Of a DNA stretch of 64,000 nt, positions 12,446 through 24,439 are shown piece by piece; position 1 is the stretch's first letter, and each line of letters starts with the position of its first letter. Origin of the DNA: Syncephalis fuscata (Eukaryota; Zoopagomycota; Zoopagomycetes; Zoopagales; Piptocephalidaceae); assembly GCA_025786725.1 (NCBI GenBank), contig JAHLTZ010000022.1:372001-436000 (forward strand). Direction: 5' to 3'. The notes under the pieces are model-generated. The model was not told the DNA's origin, did not search any database, and saw nothing but the letters and a program-made list of their open reading frames with translations. The position numbers were made by a program, and so were the translations under genes.

Positions 12446-15400
12446 ATGGAATATCATTTACCAAAGATTGAAAGAATGTCTCTAAATGTGCTATCTTTCG
12501 ACACCGAGACAGATAACAATTTTGTTATGTCGCCTATAAGCTTTGAAATACCGCATGATGCAACTGCACAGGTCGGCGGGGGGAATAATGCACTATCTAG
12601 CACGCTAGACTCAAGTGCAGCGGCAGATAGATCCACCGCAGTATCAGCATCCACTACTCATTGCACGCTGTCTAAACAAATGGCACCAAAGCCATCGTAT
12701 AATACTATTTCACCATTACTTGCAAATGCACAGGCTGAAGTTTTTGCCGGCTACACTACCGATTCACTTCTTGATGAAGATAATCAGTATAGTGGACGGG
12801 GAAAAGTACAAGTATTGCTGGACCAAATGGAACGAGCACAGTCGGCCGAGCCTAAACTGGCCACCGGCACGCGTATGCAGGAGAAGACAGGTGCCGAGAA
12901 TGCACTACCACGATCTGGATTTCGTCGTAATCGTCCCAAGGCGGCCACAGCAAGTTCAACTGAACTTGTACACCAGTTGAAAATGGTACAGCTTGCACAA
13001 GGCTGGATTACGCAGGCCGAGGCCAAAGAATCGCTCGAAGAGTCGCTCGAAGGATCTGCAAAGCATACGGCGGCGGATCGTTTAGTTAAACGGTCTTCCT
13101 ACAATCCAATATCATCAAATTCAACGTCTACACGCCTAGGATCAGAGCGTGATGATCTTACCGACCGAGTTTCACATGATTCAATGAGCACTAATAGCCA
13201 TTTAAAGATTGAAATGCCCGTAAATCATCGTTGGACCGCATCTATGGCGCCTTCTACGGTAGCCAATAGCTTGAGTATTAACTACCAACAAGAACAACAA
13301 CAACAGCAGCAGCAGCAGCAACAGAAAAAGTCTGATTCACCAAATTTATATCAAAAACAAAGTGTTAATAACTTGTTAAAATCTACGGATAAGTTTGAAA
13401 ACGGTCCTTCATCTGCTCCTTTGTATTCAAGCAACAGAGATAGTTTATTGCCTAATAATAAACAATCTATGGAAGTATTGCCGCAACAATCTAATCCAAA
13501 GAAATCGCCTAGAACACCTATTCGACGCAAACGTCATTTTAAAGATAACATTCCTTCGAATGAACCAGGTAATACAAATAGTTACGTGGGCACATCCAAT
13601 GATACAGTTACCGCCAACGGTGTTAAATCTTCACAGTCATCTGAATCAAATAGCGATAGTGCTACAACAGCAATCGATAGAGTACCAACACCTGACAATA
13701 CAAACGATACATCATTAGATAGTCGTATTTCTCGAGAGAATAAACAGAAATCTAGATTCTCTAGAGGGGCATTTGTATTAGTGCCATCTAGAAAGTCGTT
13801 AACGATGCAGCCATTTGGCGTACAGATACTGCAGAGAATAAATTTGGTATATTGCCACCTATGCCGCAATTGCCATCACAATTCGATACGGCATCTGATA
13901 AGGCGTCAAAACATTTGTCGACTGCCAGCAAATTGGTACAGCAAAAAGTGGCACCAAAGGATAGTATTTTAGATATAGAATTTGTTTCAACGCCTGTATT
14001 GGATTTAAGCTTGTTTACCAATTCAATGGGTGGTACATCTACTGCCAATACCGCCACCAAAACTACTTCTAATATTGACCTTGATGCACTACTGTCGCCA
14101 ATACCGATGCCCGAGGATATAACGCCGGGAGAAGCGACACGAGCAGCGGCATCATTTGAAGAAATGATTCAACCAGGCTGTACCCCCAATTTAACACCGG
14201 CTCCTTTGGCGCATGGCAGTATTAGTCCTCAGACGCCTCTTATGACTACTACATCGCCAGAAATACTTCGTGATGAACCACCCACCTCTCAACCACTTCC
14301 TTATCGTCGTAAGGCGTCAAAGTTTTTTGGTGTCGATGAACATGCTGTAGCCAAAGCGGCAGCAGAACAGGTGAGTTTGTATAGCAAATATCAATCTATT
14401 CTAACATTATCTATGTAGCCATTTACACCTTGGTTCCTTAAAAATGAACATACACCAATGGATTTAATGTATAATATGGAAGGCACTGTGTCGTCTGGAA
14501 CATTACGTGCTTTAATCGACCAGCTAACACCGCACGATAGTATTGCAGGTAATTACCAATAATAGATGCTTTAACTAGACACATGACTAATATTAACTAC
14601 TATATAGATGCACTATTTACGCGTACTTTCTTGACGTGCTTTCGTCTTTTCTGTAAGCCGACCGACTTTGCTCAGCTACTTTATTTGCGCTATGCGCTTA
14701 AACCACCCTCTAATCTAAATAACGAAGAATGCAAGACGTGGCTAGATAAGAAACTGGTGCCTGTTCGTCTTCGGTAAGTTATTGCTTATGTAAAATTATT
14801 AGTTATTAGTATATAGATGTTAATGTTATATAATAGTGTTTTTAACATTGTTAAGCTTTGGTTTGAGTCTTACTGGATTCCTGAAGAGGACATTGAATGT
14901 CTACGTGATTTAAAACGTTTTGTGGCTGGTCCAATAATGCATATGTCACCTTTACTGGCCAAACGATTACTACTGACTATGAAAGAAAAGGTAGGTAGCA
15001 ATTATCTACTTTATAGTAAATATTCTAATTAAATATACTAGGTCAAACGCAATAGATCGCATATACAACTACCACACCGTCCCTCTTGGGTAGGAGGGCC
15101 ATTAAGCGCAGATCTTAATCGTCGTTCAGCAATTATGGAACATACGACACCAGTAACTGCACCACTTAGCGGCATACTTACTCTATTTGACATTGAGCCC
15201 ACAGAGTTGGCTAATCAAATAACTTTAATGGAATGGGACTTATTTATATTAATCGAGCCACATGAATTAATTGGCCAGTCCTTTTCTAAAAAGGACGATG
15301 CCATTGCGCCGAATGTTAAGGCAGTAGTGGCCTTTACACGTGAGGTAAGATTGTTTATCTATGCTATATTTCTTTATTTTAACTTAAAACTATAATAATA

Positions 15401-16486
15401 TCAATAGTTGACAGTATGGGTCACGGAAACAATCATATTTGAGGCAGATTTGAAACGTCGTGCCGAAATTGTACGCTATTTTATTAAATTGGGCGATGCT
15501 TGCTTTAAACTTGGCAATTTGGACGCTGTTCTAGCCATCATTACTGCATGGATTCTTCGGTGTGGAGCGATTAGTACGCACTTGGAAGGTAAGCTATAAG
15601 CAAAGTAGAGTATATATATGTGTGTGTGTTGTACTAATGTTGGATAAATAATAGCTGGTTTCCAAGCGTAATATGGCCATTCTTACAAACTACGTAATGT
15701 ATTTGACCATAGACGAAACTGTGCCAACTACCGTCAAACACTACGTGAGATTCCTTTGCCATGTATTCCATTCCTTGGTAAATATAAAATTACAATTATA
15801 ATATACAAGTTAATTAACCATTATTATTGTTTTATTGTTATTCTTAGGCCTTTATCTTCGGGATTTAACATTTATTGACGATGCTAGTTCGCCATTATCC
15901 CGGTACGCAGACCTACTATGGATAGCATTGCGCAACCTATAGAACTCGCATCTCCAGAGCCGCGGATACCATTCCACAAATATTTGCAAACTATGCGTCT
16001 AATTATGGAGCTTGAACGCTTCCAATCGACGCCATTCCAGCCCCAGCCATTGCCAAGATTGCAAGGATTCTTAGCACGTCTATTAGAAAACTCTGAAACT
16101 GATGGCGATCCTGAAAAGCTTTACTTTGCTAGTTTACGCCTAGAACCGCGCAAGTAAGTACTAATACCCAAAAATAATAGTATGGCTAATTAACCTGGCA
16201 ACTCAACTCTAGTACTGGACCTGAATCGGCCGGCAATGATGCTACAGCAACTGAGGGTGATGTAACACCACGCGCGCGTGCTTCATCGTTGAATCGAAAT
16301 GCGCCACGAAGTCGTCTTCAGCTTGTGTCAGGTGCCAGTAACTCAGAAGCAACACCAACCAATCCTAGTGCCGTGGCCACCTTTGACGCTTACTGTTCGT
16401 TAACGTTGGCCGAGTTGCGCGGCCATGATAAAATGGGCCGACGTACCATTACTTCTAACAAAAATCGCGAAAAAAATTCCACTTAG
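12446..16486 (+). CDS. RasGEF B: second RasGEF with N-terminal low-complexity region
   Basis: Paralogue of RasGEF A with the same domain order, predicted Ras-family exchange factor. Exons: 12446-14370, 14419-14548, 14608-14773, 14837-14990, 15042-15344, 15408-15588, 15655-15777, 15848-16153 and 16213-16486. The N-terminal ~640 residues are low complexity with a polyQ run near 13290-13325. RasGEF_N: MEGTVSSGTLRALIDQLTPHD, FLTCFRLFC, VFNIVKLWFESYWIPEED. Catalytic part: ELANQITLMEWDLF, ELIGQSFSKKD, VERLVRTWK, LPCIPFLGLYLRDLTFIDD and LYFASLRLEPR. Four single-base losses break the frame, at about 13790, 15545, 15690 and 15915. Splice sites and motifs on both sides are intact, so I treat it as a gene with consensus errors; a young pseudogene is the alternative. 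It lies tandem to RasGEF A. Confidence 0.88.
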
Positions 16487-16849
16487 TTTACATGTTTCAC
16501 TATCATTTTAACACCTAAATATCAGTCTGTTTTCCCGTTTGTCTCTGCTATACTTATCTCGTTTGTTTTTTGTTTATAAACAAAGTGTTATATTGATACT
16601 ATTCTTAGACGTATTGTATTAAATTTATTTAAACACCACAAAAACTACCATCAATTGCATCGAAAATAGATGGTTACTTTTTATTTGAATTCATTAGAGC
16701 ATTCTTTATGTGCTTTAACTTTGTAAACGTGTAACATGTATGCTTTACACTTGTTACAAACTAGTTAAACATTCGCCAATATAAGTAAAATCAATAAAAT
16801 AATTAGAGAATCTTTATATTTTTAATAAGGTAATGGCAATTTTGTTTAC

Positions 16850-16945
16850 ATGTTGAAAATACTTTTTATTAAACATAATGATGGGTGGTGGATAACATCA
16901 ATCATAAAAATACTCATCATCATAGATTTATTATCGAATATGTAT
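16850..16945 (+). repeat. Dispersed repeat copy 1
   Basis: The stretch reading roughly ACATAATGATGGGTGG, then ACATCAATCAT, AATACTCATCATC and TAGATTTATTATCGAATATG matches two other places in the window (17500-17590 on the minus strand and 53275-53365 on the plus strand). About 80-90 bp are alignable by eye with substitutions and small indels. All copies sit in the 3' flank of a gene. Confidence 0.65.
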
Positions 16946-17499
16946 ATATTATTAGATTTGCGCAGTGTTGTGCTATTGCTATTTATACCGACTTTACTGT
17001 CGGCCTCTCTTATTTTTATACCAATTTATTTCTTTTAAGCTCTTTATTCCTAGAAACACTTCGCCACTTGACTTAGATAGCATCAAAGTCATAATCAACT
17101 AACAACAACTAATGTAGCCATAGACAGCTATTAGTAATTAAATTAATAAGTATTTTAACAAGATAATAAGCATACACATGCTGTACTATTTGTTTTATTA
17201 ATATAACTCAATAAACAAAAGATTAAACTAAGATTATCAATAATAAAGCTAGAATTAAACAGACAATTGCAATGAATAGCACTTAATTAGTATAAAATAA
17301 AAGTAATAGAGTTAATATACAGTGGAAAGAGTATACATGTTAATACTAAAATTATAAGGCATATGACGCAATAAGTGAATTAAGTGAAGTGTGTTGGAGT
17401 ATATAAACAATATAATATACCTAGTATATTGTAGAATAATATATAGCAGTATGGGATAGAATGGGAATAATATAGGTGAATATAGTATACAATGTATAC

Positions 17500-17590
17500 T
17501 GAATAATGAATCTATAATAACGAGTATTTGATGATTTATGTCACTCATCATTCACCATGTTCAATAGATTGAGTGTTATTAAATGTTAGT
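17500..17590 (-). repeat. Dispersed repeat copy 2
   Basis: On the minus strand it contains CAATCTATTGAACATGGTG, then GACATAAATCATC, AATACTCGTTATTATAGATT and CAGTATACA. It aligns best with the copy at 53275-53365, including the leading CAATCTATTGAACATG. It sits just downstream of the glycosyltransferase stop. Confidence 0.65.
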
Positions 17591-17668
17591 CATTTAAGCA
17601 CTAAACTACAATAAATCATTAATAGAATGTTTAATAAATATAAGTAAACGACTGAATAGTATTTATTA

Positions 17669-19471
17669 TTATGCTTGCTTTTGTTTAGATTGTCTAGACA
17701 TCGCGACATTGATCGCGCCTTTAACTACTCTTAAACTCAAATAAACAACAGATAAAACAATAAACAGTAAAAATGCATATAAATCATAATTGTTTGCTGT
17801 CCACCAAGGCATACGCCAATCAGCGCTTTCGTATGCTTTAATAGCACCAGGAATGGCGGCCAACTCAATTAGATCGGCACCTCGCATACGCTCTCGATCT
17901 GCAATTTGGATCATTCTTTGTGCCAACAATACATTGGCCTTAAATGAGGCTGCTTCGGCCGAGTCCTTTGCCAGTAAGCGACGAAGAGTACTCACAATAG
18001 TTGCTTCTGTCGATGTTGTTTTATCTAGCCATAAACCGTATCCTTTTTCAGTCAATTTAATGGCATTGCTTGGTTGATCACCAAAGCCTGGAAGGCCTAG
18101 AATAGGAACACCGGCGAACAATGATTCAAATAGCGATACAATGCCACAATGACTGATAAACAATCTCGTAGATGGATGTTCCAGTACAGCGCGTTGTGGC
18201 GCCCGATTCAATAGACGAACTGCTGCATGTTTACCTGATTGCATATCTTTAATGCTATGTACAACACCATTGACGGCAACAGTTTCGGGTATAAGGTCAT
18301 GGTTATCTGCAGTACGCATCAATCCCCACACAACACCATCAATCAATTCGTCATCATAGGCAACTAGCAAAGAACTAAGGATAGTGGAAATTTGACTACG
18401 AGACAAGATTGTATTGCCACCAAATCCAATATACACGACATTTTTACGCGCATCCATGAATTCACTTAATTCACTAGATAGCGATGCATACTTGTGTGGT
18501 ATAGCAGGCCCAATTAAAAATGTGTTTGAAGGTAGTTGACGAGCCGGCTAAGTAGATGGTTAGTATTTTGTATATTGTTTAAAATGAAATTTACCTCAAG
18601 TGCGAATAAATTATTGATCAGCACAAGACCATGTCTCCATCGCTCCGGTGCAGTCATATATGGCGTCACTTTGAGCTTTGAATAAATTGCTTGTCTTTCT
18701 TGAATCGAATCTTTTATATTCCACAACATAGTTGCAGGCAATATTATTTTATCATAAAATCGTTCAAAAAAACTGGTTTTATCATGAGTAGATGGTATAT
18801 TAGATAGGAAATTTGATGCATAAGGCATGTCGCCATGTCCTATAGCGATAGATATTATTAGCATAATGTATAATTAGCTGCGTCGTTAGCTACCCACCTT
18901 GGAAACCAAGTGCAGATGTAGTAATCACAAATGGTGTATTAGTTTCGTAAGCCGCGTCATAACAGCCGCTCATAAAAAAATCGCAAATTATTACATCCAC
19001 GTTATTGGTAGATATCCAATGGTGGAAAAACTTGTACTCATTAGGATATTGCATATTCATTGCATTCAAAAGAGTGCTAATCATGAAAAGAAGAGATGGC
19101 TTTCCCTTTAATATTGAGTTTTGAAACTCCCGAAAGCGTTCAGGTGATTGTGGATTTGGTCCTAACTTTACCGGTTTTAGTTTTGGATAATCAGCTGTCC
19201 ATACAGCAGCCACATCATCATATGTGATAAAACTAGCATCGTGGCCTCGAGCAATTAGAATATCAGCTAGAGCTAACTGAGGAACTGCATGGCTTTTTCC
19301 GCCAAACCCAGCACTAAACGCAATCTTTAGCGGCGGCTGTTTAAAAAAGTCTGATGACTTTAAATGTTGATCGTTAGTACTGTGAGCGGCTGTTGATTTG
19401 GCAGTACTACTATCGTTGGCAAATAGTAGCAAGGCGGCCACCGAATAAAGAAGAAAAGAGAAATGGCGCAT
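17669..19471 (-). CDS. UDP-glycosyltransferase (GT1, UGT-like), ER/membrane
   Basis: Predicted to transfer a sugar from a UDP-sugar to a lipid or other small acceptor. Three exons on the minus strand: 19471-18898, 18839-18595 and 18547-17669. I chose the ATG at 19471 because it begins a signal peptide (MRHFSFLLYSVAALLLFA); an upstream in-frame ATG at 19501 would hide it. The N-terminal half has the GFGGKSHAVPQLALADILIARGH acceptor-side motif. The C-terminal half carries the UGT signature around STRLFISHCGIVSLFESLFAGVPILGLPGFGDQ, including the donor-binding HCG, G-P and DQ positions. A membrane helix follows near the end (about LYAFLLFIVLSVVYLSL) with a short basic tail. Length (~565 aa) suits the family. 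No frame break. Sugar donor and acceptor cannot be told. Confidence 0.93.
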
Positions 19472-19501
19472 GCTAGATACTACAGCTGCACACGCACACA
19501 A

Positions 19502-21276
19502 AGTAGCAATGGATAAATTTGAAGCTAATAAGAAGAAGATGTAGATACAGATTCAAGTACCATAGTATATCAAAGAACAGTATTTAAATGTAGTGTCGGT
19601 AAGCCGGATAAATTACTACTAACATGCAGCGACTGGCATGCACTTGTTTTTCAATGTTAAACACCAATTATAACAATGAAACAGCTATTCATGTCACATG
19701 TTGATAATTTGACATCCATATTTAGCCATTCATTCCTATATTTTGTAAATACTAAGCATTTTGATTTGTGTAACGCCTTGATATGGCAAATTGTTCTTGT
19801 TGTTAATCTACATGTAACAAAAGTTCTACATATCTACTGTTATTTGAATGCCAAAAGCAATTTTTTCTGATAAACATTGCTATGTTGTAATATGGCCATT
19901 ATTGAAGACTGTTCCGCGTAGACTGCTCACTTGAATTGCCAATTTTTTAATTCTATGGTAAATATTACTATCAAGTATTACACAATCCTTCGGCAGGTTG
20001 TATACATGTTTATTCTATTATTTGTACACACAGTTATAAATACAAACCGACGACATAAACAATAAACAATATGATTTAAGCATTATATTATTACGCTTCT
20101 AGTTTTAGAAATTGCAGCTTAGATGACCAAACAACATCTTATCCTGTTGCTATCCTGTAACGTTAATTTCTGATGCTTATCAACGCCTACCTTAACGCTC
20201 AGAATACAATGTGTTGTTTGGTTGTATTGCTTGTATAATAAAATTATTTCTTATTGGTCATTAATTACCACTGTTTAACTATAATAAACTGAATAACTTG
20301 TATGACACTAAGTAGAAATAATGTTGGACTAGAAACTTGATTATTTCTTTATTGATATTGAATAAAGCTATCATTATATAGTAAACATAACTAATAATAG
20401 AACTTGAATGTCTTGTAGTATTTCATTATTAGCGCAGCATATTAGTTCAGGTGGCTGCTCATATGCTTACAACTAACAAGTAGCTACTCGTCATATTGTC
20501 GTAATAGGCATTTGTTACTAGTAATCGGTACTAATATTCGATAGGTATATTATTCTTGTAATTGATCACACAATATATCTCTTGGACACACTTTTACAAG
20601 ACCCTGTCTGGAATATTAGAGCAGTAACAATATTTATATTATTCTATTCACCTACTATATATCATTATATGATATACTAGACACATTCTATTATTATATG
20701 TTCCAATAAACTTCATTCAGTCCATTTATTACGCTTACATGCACTATCGTTTTAACATAATTTTATATATCATTCTATACTTGCATAGTTTTTCTCTATC
20801 CAAACCTGTTTTTACTTTTTGTCCTAACTCTATTATTTATAAACTTCGCTTATTTGGCTCATTGAGTATATGAATTATAATCTTGGTACTTTATTTAAAG
20901 CTTAAAGGCTTCTACTGTTTAAGTAAAAACCTTATTTAGCTTTCTTTGACATTAATTAATTTGTTATTTTACTTACTTTGTCGTTCTTTACACTAAGTTA
21001 GTTTTTATTTTTTTAATATTTACTAATACCATTTTTGTTGTCATTGCTATTGCTTCATCTTTCGTTTCTATTACTTTTATTTCACTGCTGCCTTGACACT
21101 TATGATGTGTCGCCACGTTTTTCTTTCACCACTTTGACACCAGCAACATTCAAAACAAGTGAATAAATATGGTATAAACTACACAAAGACTATATATAAG
21201 CAGTTATAGCCGGTTTTATTGCAATAAAATCAATGACATAGATTTTAATAATAAAATATATTTAACAAGTATACAA
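19502..21276. other. Intergenic AT-rich region, no gene seen
   Basis: Lies between the 5' end of the glycosyltransferase and the 3' end of the J-protein gene, both minus strand. Only short, low-complexity ORFs occur. The part next to 19471 should contain the glycosyltransferase promoter. Confidence 0.55.
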
Positions 21277-22194
21277 TCACAATATTTTTTCATCTTCGCT
21301 GGCATATACACGACTAACAACGCTGAGAACAACAACAGCTCCTAGTACCGGTACTGCAAGTAGCATCGATACTTCGGCTGACCGACGAATAAAAAAAAAG
21401 CCTTCGTCGGCTTTTATAGATTCTTTTGTTTGCTTTGCGGCCATTTGCGCTGAAAATGATTGAAACCTTGTATCAATATGAAAAAATGGCTTTCGAGTAT
21501 GCTGATCATCTTTTTTATGATCATTCAATTTAGACGAGGAACTTGTGCTGCGCAACCAATCTGAGCGACGCCACATTCTATTACGTAGTTCATCGCCACT
21601 CTGCGTACGATACATTGGATGGGTTGCCTCTTGCCAGCGACGACGTTCCGTTTCCGATGGACGCGCAGGTTTAAGGGGATGGCGATGATGTTGATGATAA
21701 CCGCTTCTACCGGCCAGCCCCGATGATCGACGGCCCAGCGAGAGTAAATCGTTGTCATATTCACGCCGTCGGGCTGGATGGCCAATTACGCGATATGCCT
21801 CTGCTATTTTTTGAAACTTTTGCTTAGCTGCTCTAGTTGCAACCTCTTTTGCCTCGGCTGTCACTTCTAGTGTAGAACTTTGCGCGTTAAGACGATCAGG
21901 ATGAAATTCAAAGCATAATTTGTAATAGCGCGCTTTAATTAAGGAAGGTGCTGCATCTGACGGCACACCCAGAATGTCGTAGTAATTAGACTGACTAGCA
22001 CGTGGGCTACCACTGTACGCAGCTTGTTGGTGAGATTGCGTAGAGAAATAATGCTGCTGGTAGGCAGACAGCCAATTACTACTTGTTTTCTGCTGCCATC
22101 TCCAAATAGCAGACGACAGCAGGCGGTTATTTGGTAGAGCCATAGCTATTGTTGAACAACGCCATAGTCTGCTTAATTTCCATGCCATTAACAT
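21277..22194 (-). CDS. J-domain (DnaJ/Hsp40) protein, probably mitochondrial
   Basis: Predicted Hsp70 co-chaperone. One coding exon, about 305 residues. The J domain starts near residue 70: NYYDILGVPSDA, then IKARYYKLCFEFHPDRLN with the HPD tripeptide that stimulates Hsp70 ATPase, then KIAEAYRVIGHPARRREYD. The N-terminus (MLMAWKLSRLWRCSTIAMAL) is basic, hydrophobic and lacks acids, as in mitochondrial presequences. A single membrane helix lies near the C-terminus (MLLAVPVLGAVVVLSVV). I chose ATG 22194 because a good 5' UTR intron (donor GTAAGT at about 22290, acceptor TATTATAG at about 22200) removes the upstream in-frame ATG at 22284. It is not a full DnaJ: no zinc-finger CxxCxGxG repeats. 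Its likely partner is a mitochondrial Hsp70, by inference. Confidence 0.85.
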   Translation of the reverse strand: MLMAWKLSRLWRCSTIAMALPNNRLLSSAIWRWQQKTSSNWLSAYQQHYFSTQSHQQAAYSGSPRASQSNYYDILGVPSDAAPSLIKARYYKLCFEFHPDRLNAQSSTLEVTAEAKEVATRAAKQKFQKIAEAYRVIGHPARRREYDNDLLSLGRRSSGLAGRSGYHQHHRHPLKPARPSETERRRWQEATHPMYRTQSGDELRNRMWRRSDWLRSTSSSSKLNDHKKDDQHTRKPFFHIDTRFQSFSAQMAAKQTKESIKADEGFFFIRRSAEVSMLLAVPVLGAVVVLSVVSRVYASEDEKIL

Positions 22195-22371
22195 AGTGTC
22201 TATAATAGAAAATTGAAAATAAATTGAGATTATTATTATATCAAGAAATTCAATTGCAACAGTATGTGTATTGTTATTATGCAAACTTACCTGTATTTTA
22301 AATAGTCAAAGCAATACGTCTATGGTAATAACTTTTAGTGTTAACATTAATTCTTTTACTGCACTAATCAT

Positions 22372-23177
22372 TATTTACTTGATTACCCTTTATTATGCTG
22401 ACTGCCTGTGTTAAATGACAATCATATTAATTTATTTCTTTTAGTGCCCTCGCTATTTAACTGACAGCACGTTCTATAAAATGAGTAGTTTTCGGTGTTA
22501 AATGACACCAGTATTAATCCACTCGTATTAATAACACAACATATAATCTACGTCAATGCATTTTTCTTTCTTTTTCTTTGCACTTGACAGTATTTACATA
22601 TTGAATATGCATTCTATTGTTAGTTATTCAACAATAGCACCGATAAATAAAATAATTGCTGTTTTTATCTCTGACTATTTGGCTTTTGTTCAAATGCTAC
22701 TATATTGTATAGATTTGAAAGTATATTATAGTACTGTTGCTTTATTGACGTTGTCATAATTCAAGTAAAAAGGTTTTAACGCAGAGACAATGCATATTAA
22801 TAATATAACTAATACCTAATAAACAATATCATATAATCATCACATTCATACTATCTATTCTGTCTACCATACCAATACAATTCTATATTTGCTTATGCCA
22901 TTAATGAAACAATGGCGACATCATTTATACGCTATTGAGGCTTTTTTATTACAAGGCCATTATACTTTACCAACAGCTATTTTTACAAAATACTATTGCC
23001 CATAACAGTTTGGTGGTATTATACTGGTGGTGATTAAATGATTCACAGTATTGCTGTTTATATCATGCTTATTTCTTCAACTTTAACCCATTCACTCATC
23101 TCCCTTCTCTTCTATATTTTATCATTGTACGTCGGCATATTCTATACTTATCACATCTTATTCAAAGTACTATTTAT
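22372..23177 (+). repeat. Left arm of an 806-bp near-perfect inverted repeat
   Basis: Pairs with 23458-24263 on the opposite strand (positions sum to 46635). Reading both arms by eye I found one mismatch, 22397 (G) against 24238. The arm contains a 67-codon ORF (22556-22759) that is repeated exactly in the other arm, but its composition gives no reason to call it a gene. The arm begins about 80 bp upstream of the 5' UTR intron donor of the J-protein gene, so it covers that gene's promoter region. Confidence 0.95.
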
Positions 23178-23457
23178 CCGTCTCTAGTTCTATTCGTTAT
23201 TTACAAAGTTAAAACTGTTTAATTGAGATTGTAAATCTCCATTTGTCTTGTAAATATCTACAATATTATTAATAGCCAACGAATAAAGGCTATTTTGTTT
23301 TCTATTATCGTAACAGTATAGAATATCGGTTGCCTATTGTAATAAGTACTTAAAACAACGATTGCAATAGTTAATTTGTTTAGCGGTTGTGTAATTACAT
23401 TTAAAATCCGGTGTATAATTGTAAGCATTTGTCAGTAAAAATAGAAACCATTGGCAA
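23178..23457. other. 280-bp spacer between inverted-repeat arms
   Basis: The sequence stops matching at 23178/23457. The spacer is AT-rich and not self-complementary overall. A minus-strand ORF (23597-23334) starts in the right arm and runs into the spacer; the left arm has the same start but a different end. I do not support it as a gene. Confidence 0.8.
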
Positions 23458-24263
23458 ATAAATAGTACTTTGAATAAGATGTGATAAGTATAGAATATGC
23501 CGACGTACAATGATAAAATATAGAAGAGAAGGGAGATGAGTGAATGGGTTAAAGTTGAAGAAATAAGCATGATATAAACAGCAATACTGTGAATCATTTA
23601 ATCACCACCAGTATAATACCACCAAACTGTTATGGGCAATAGTATTTTGTAAAAATAGCTGTTGGTAAAGTATAATGGCCTTGTAATAAAAAAGCCTCAA
23701 TAGCGTATAAATGATGTCGCCATTGTTTCATTAATGGCATAAGCAAATATAGAATTGTATTGGTATGGTAGACAGAATAGATAGTATGAATGTGATGATT
23801 ATATGATATTGTTTATTAGGTATTAGTTATATTATTAATATGCATTGTCTCTGCGTTAAAACCTTTTTACTTGAATTATGACAACGTCAATAAAGCAACA
23901 GTACTATAATATACTTTCAAATCTATACAATATAGTAGCATTTGAACAAAAGCCAAATAGTCAGAGATAAAAACAGCAATTATTTTATTTATCGGTGCTA
24001 TTGTTGAATAACTAACAATAGAATGCATATTCAATATGTAAATACTGTCAAGTGCAAAGAAAAAGAAAGAAAAATGCATTGACGTAGATTATATGTTGTG
24101 TTATTAATACGAGTGGATTAATACTGGTGTCATTTAACACCGAAAACTACTCATTTTATAGAACGTGCTGTCAGTTAAATAGCGAGGGCACTAAAAGAAA
24201 TAAATTAATATGATTGTCATTTAACACAGGCAGTCAGTATAATAAAGGGTAATCAAGTAAATA
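23458..24263 (-). repeat. Right arm of the 806-bp inverted repeat
   Basis: Reverse complement of 22372-23177. The outer end falls 177 bp beyond the stop codon of the Cdc25-like gene, which reads toward it, so transcription through that terminator would produce one strand of the arm. Near identity over the full length implies a recent duplication or ongoing gene conversion. Confidence 0.95.
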
Positions 24264-24439
24264 GTAATTTTAATATACGTTATCTAAAATAAAAAAGGCA
24301 AATGCTATTGGCTGTGAGTTATTTTATTAAATTGAAATACATGTTCATGCGCCATATTATGTCAATAATTGAATGATGAATCGTTCGATTTAACGTTAGA
24401 AATGCTAACAATTGTCCAATGTTATTGCTATTAATGCTA

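Larger units (their letters stand above)
16487..17668. other. Convergent intergenic region holding two dispersed-repeat copies
   Basis: This separates the 3' ends of RasGEF B (plus) and the glycosyltransferase (minus). It is very AT-rich and has no credible gene. It holds two copies of a short dispersed repeat, one in each orientation (see separate entries). Confidence 0.6.

Noticed and set aside
13774-13790. 17-bp GT...AG segment as an intron explaining the RasGEF B frame change
   Set aside because: Too short for a spliceosomal intron; one lost A in the AGAAAG run explains it better.
12446-16486. RasGEF B as a confirmed pseudogene
   Set aside because: Every break is one lost base as in other conserved genes; splice sites and catalytic motifs are kept, so death is not shown.
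22556-22759. 67-codon ORF duplicated exactly at 23876-24079 as possible gene
   Set aside because: Identity is explained by the inverted repeat. Composition is AT-driven and no domain, splice or context evidence supports it.
23334-23597. Hydrophobic 87-codon minus-strand ORF spanning arm and spacer
   Set aside because: It reads out of the repeat into unrelated spacer; the other arm gives a different ending. Hydrophobicity follows from T-rich sequence.
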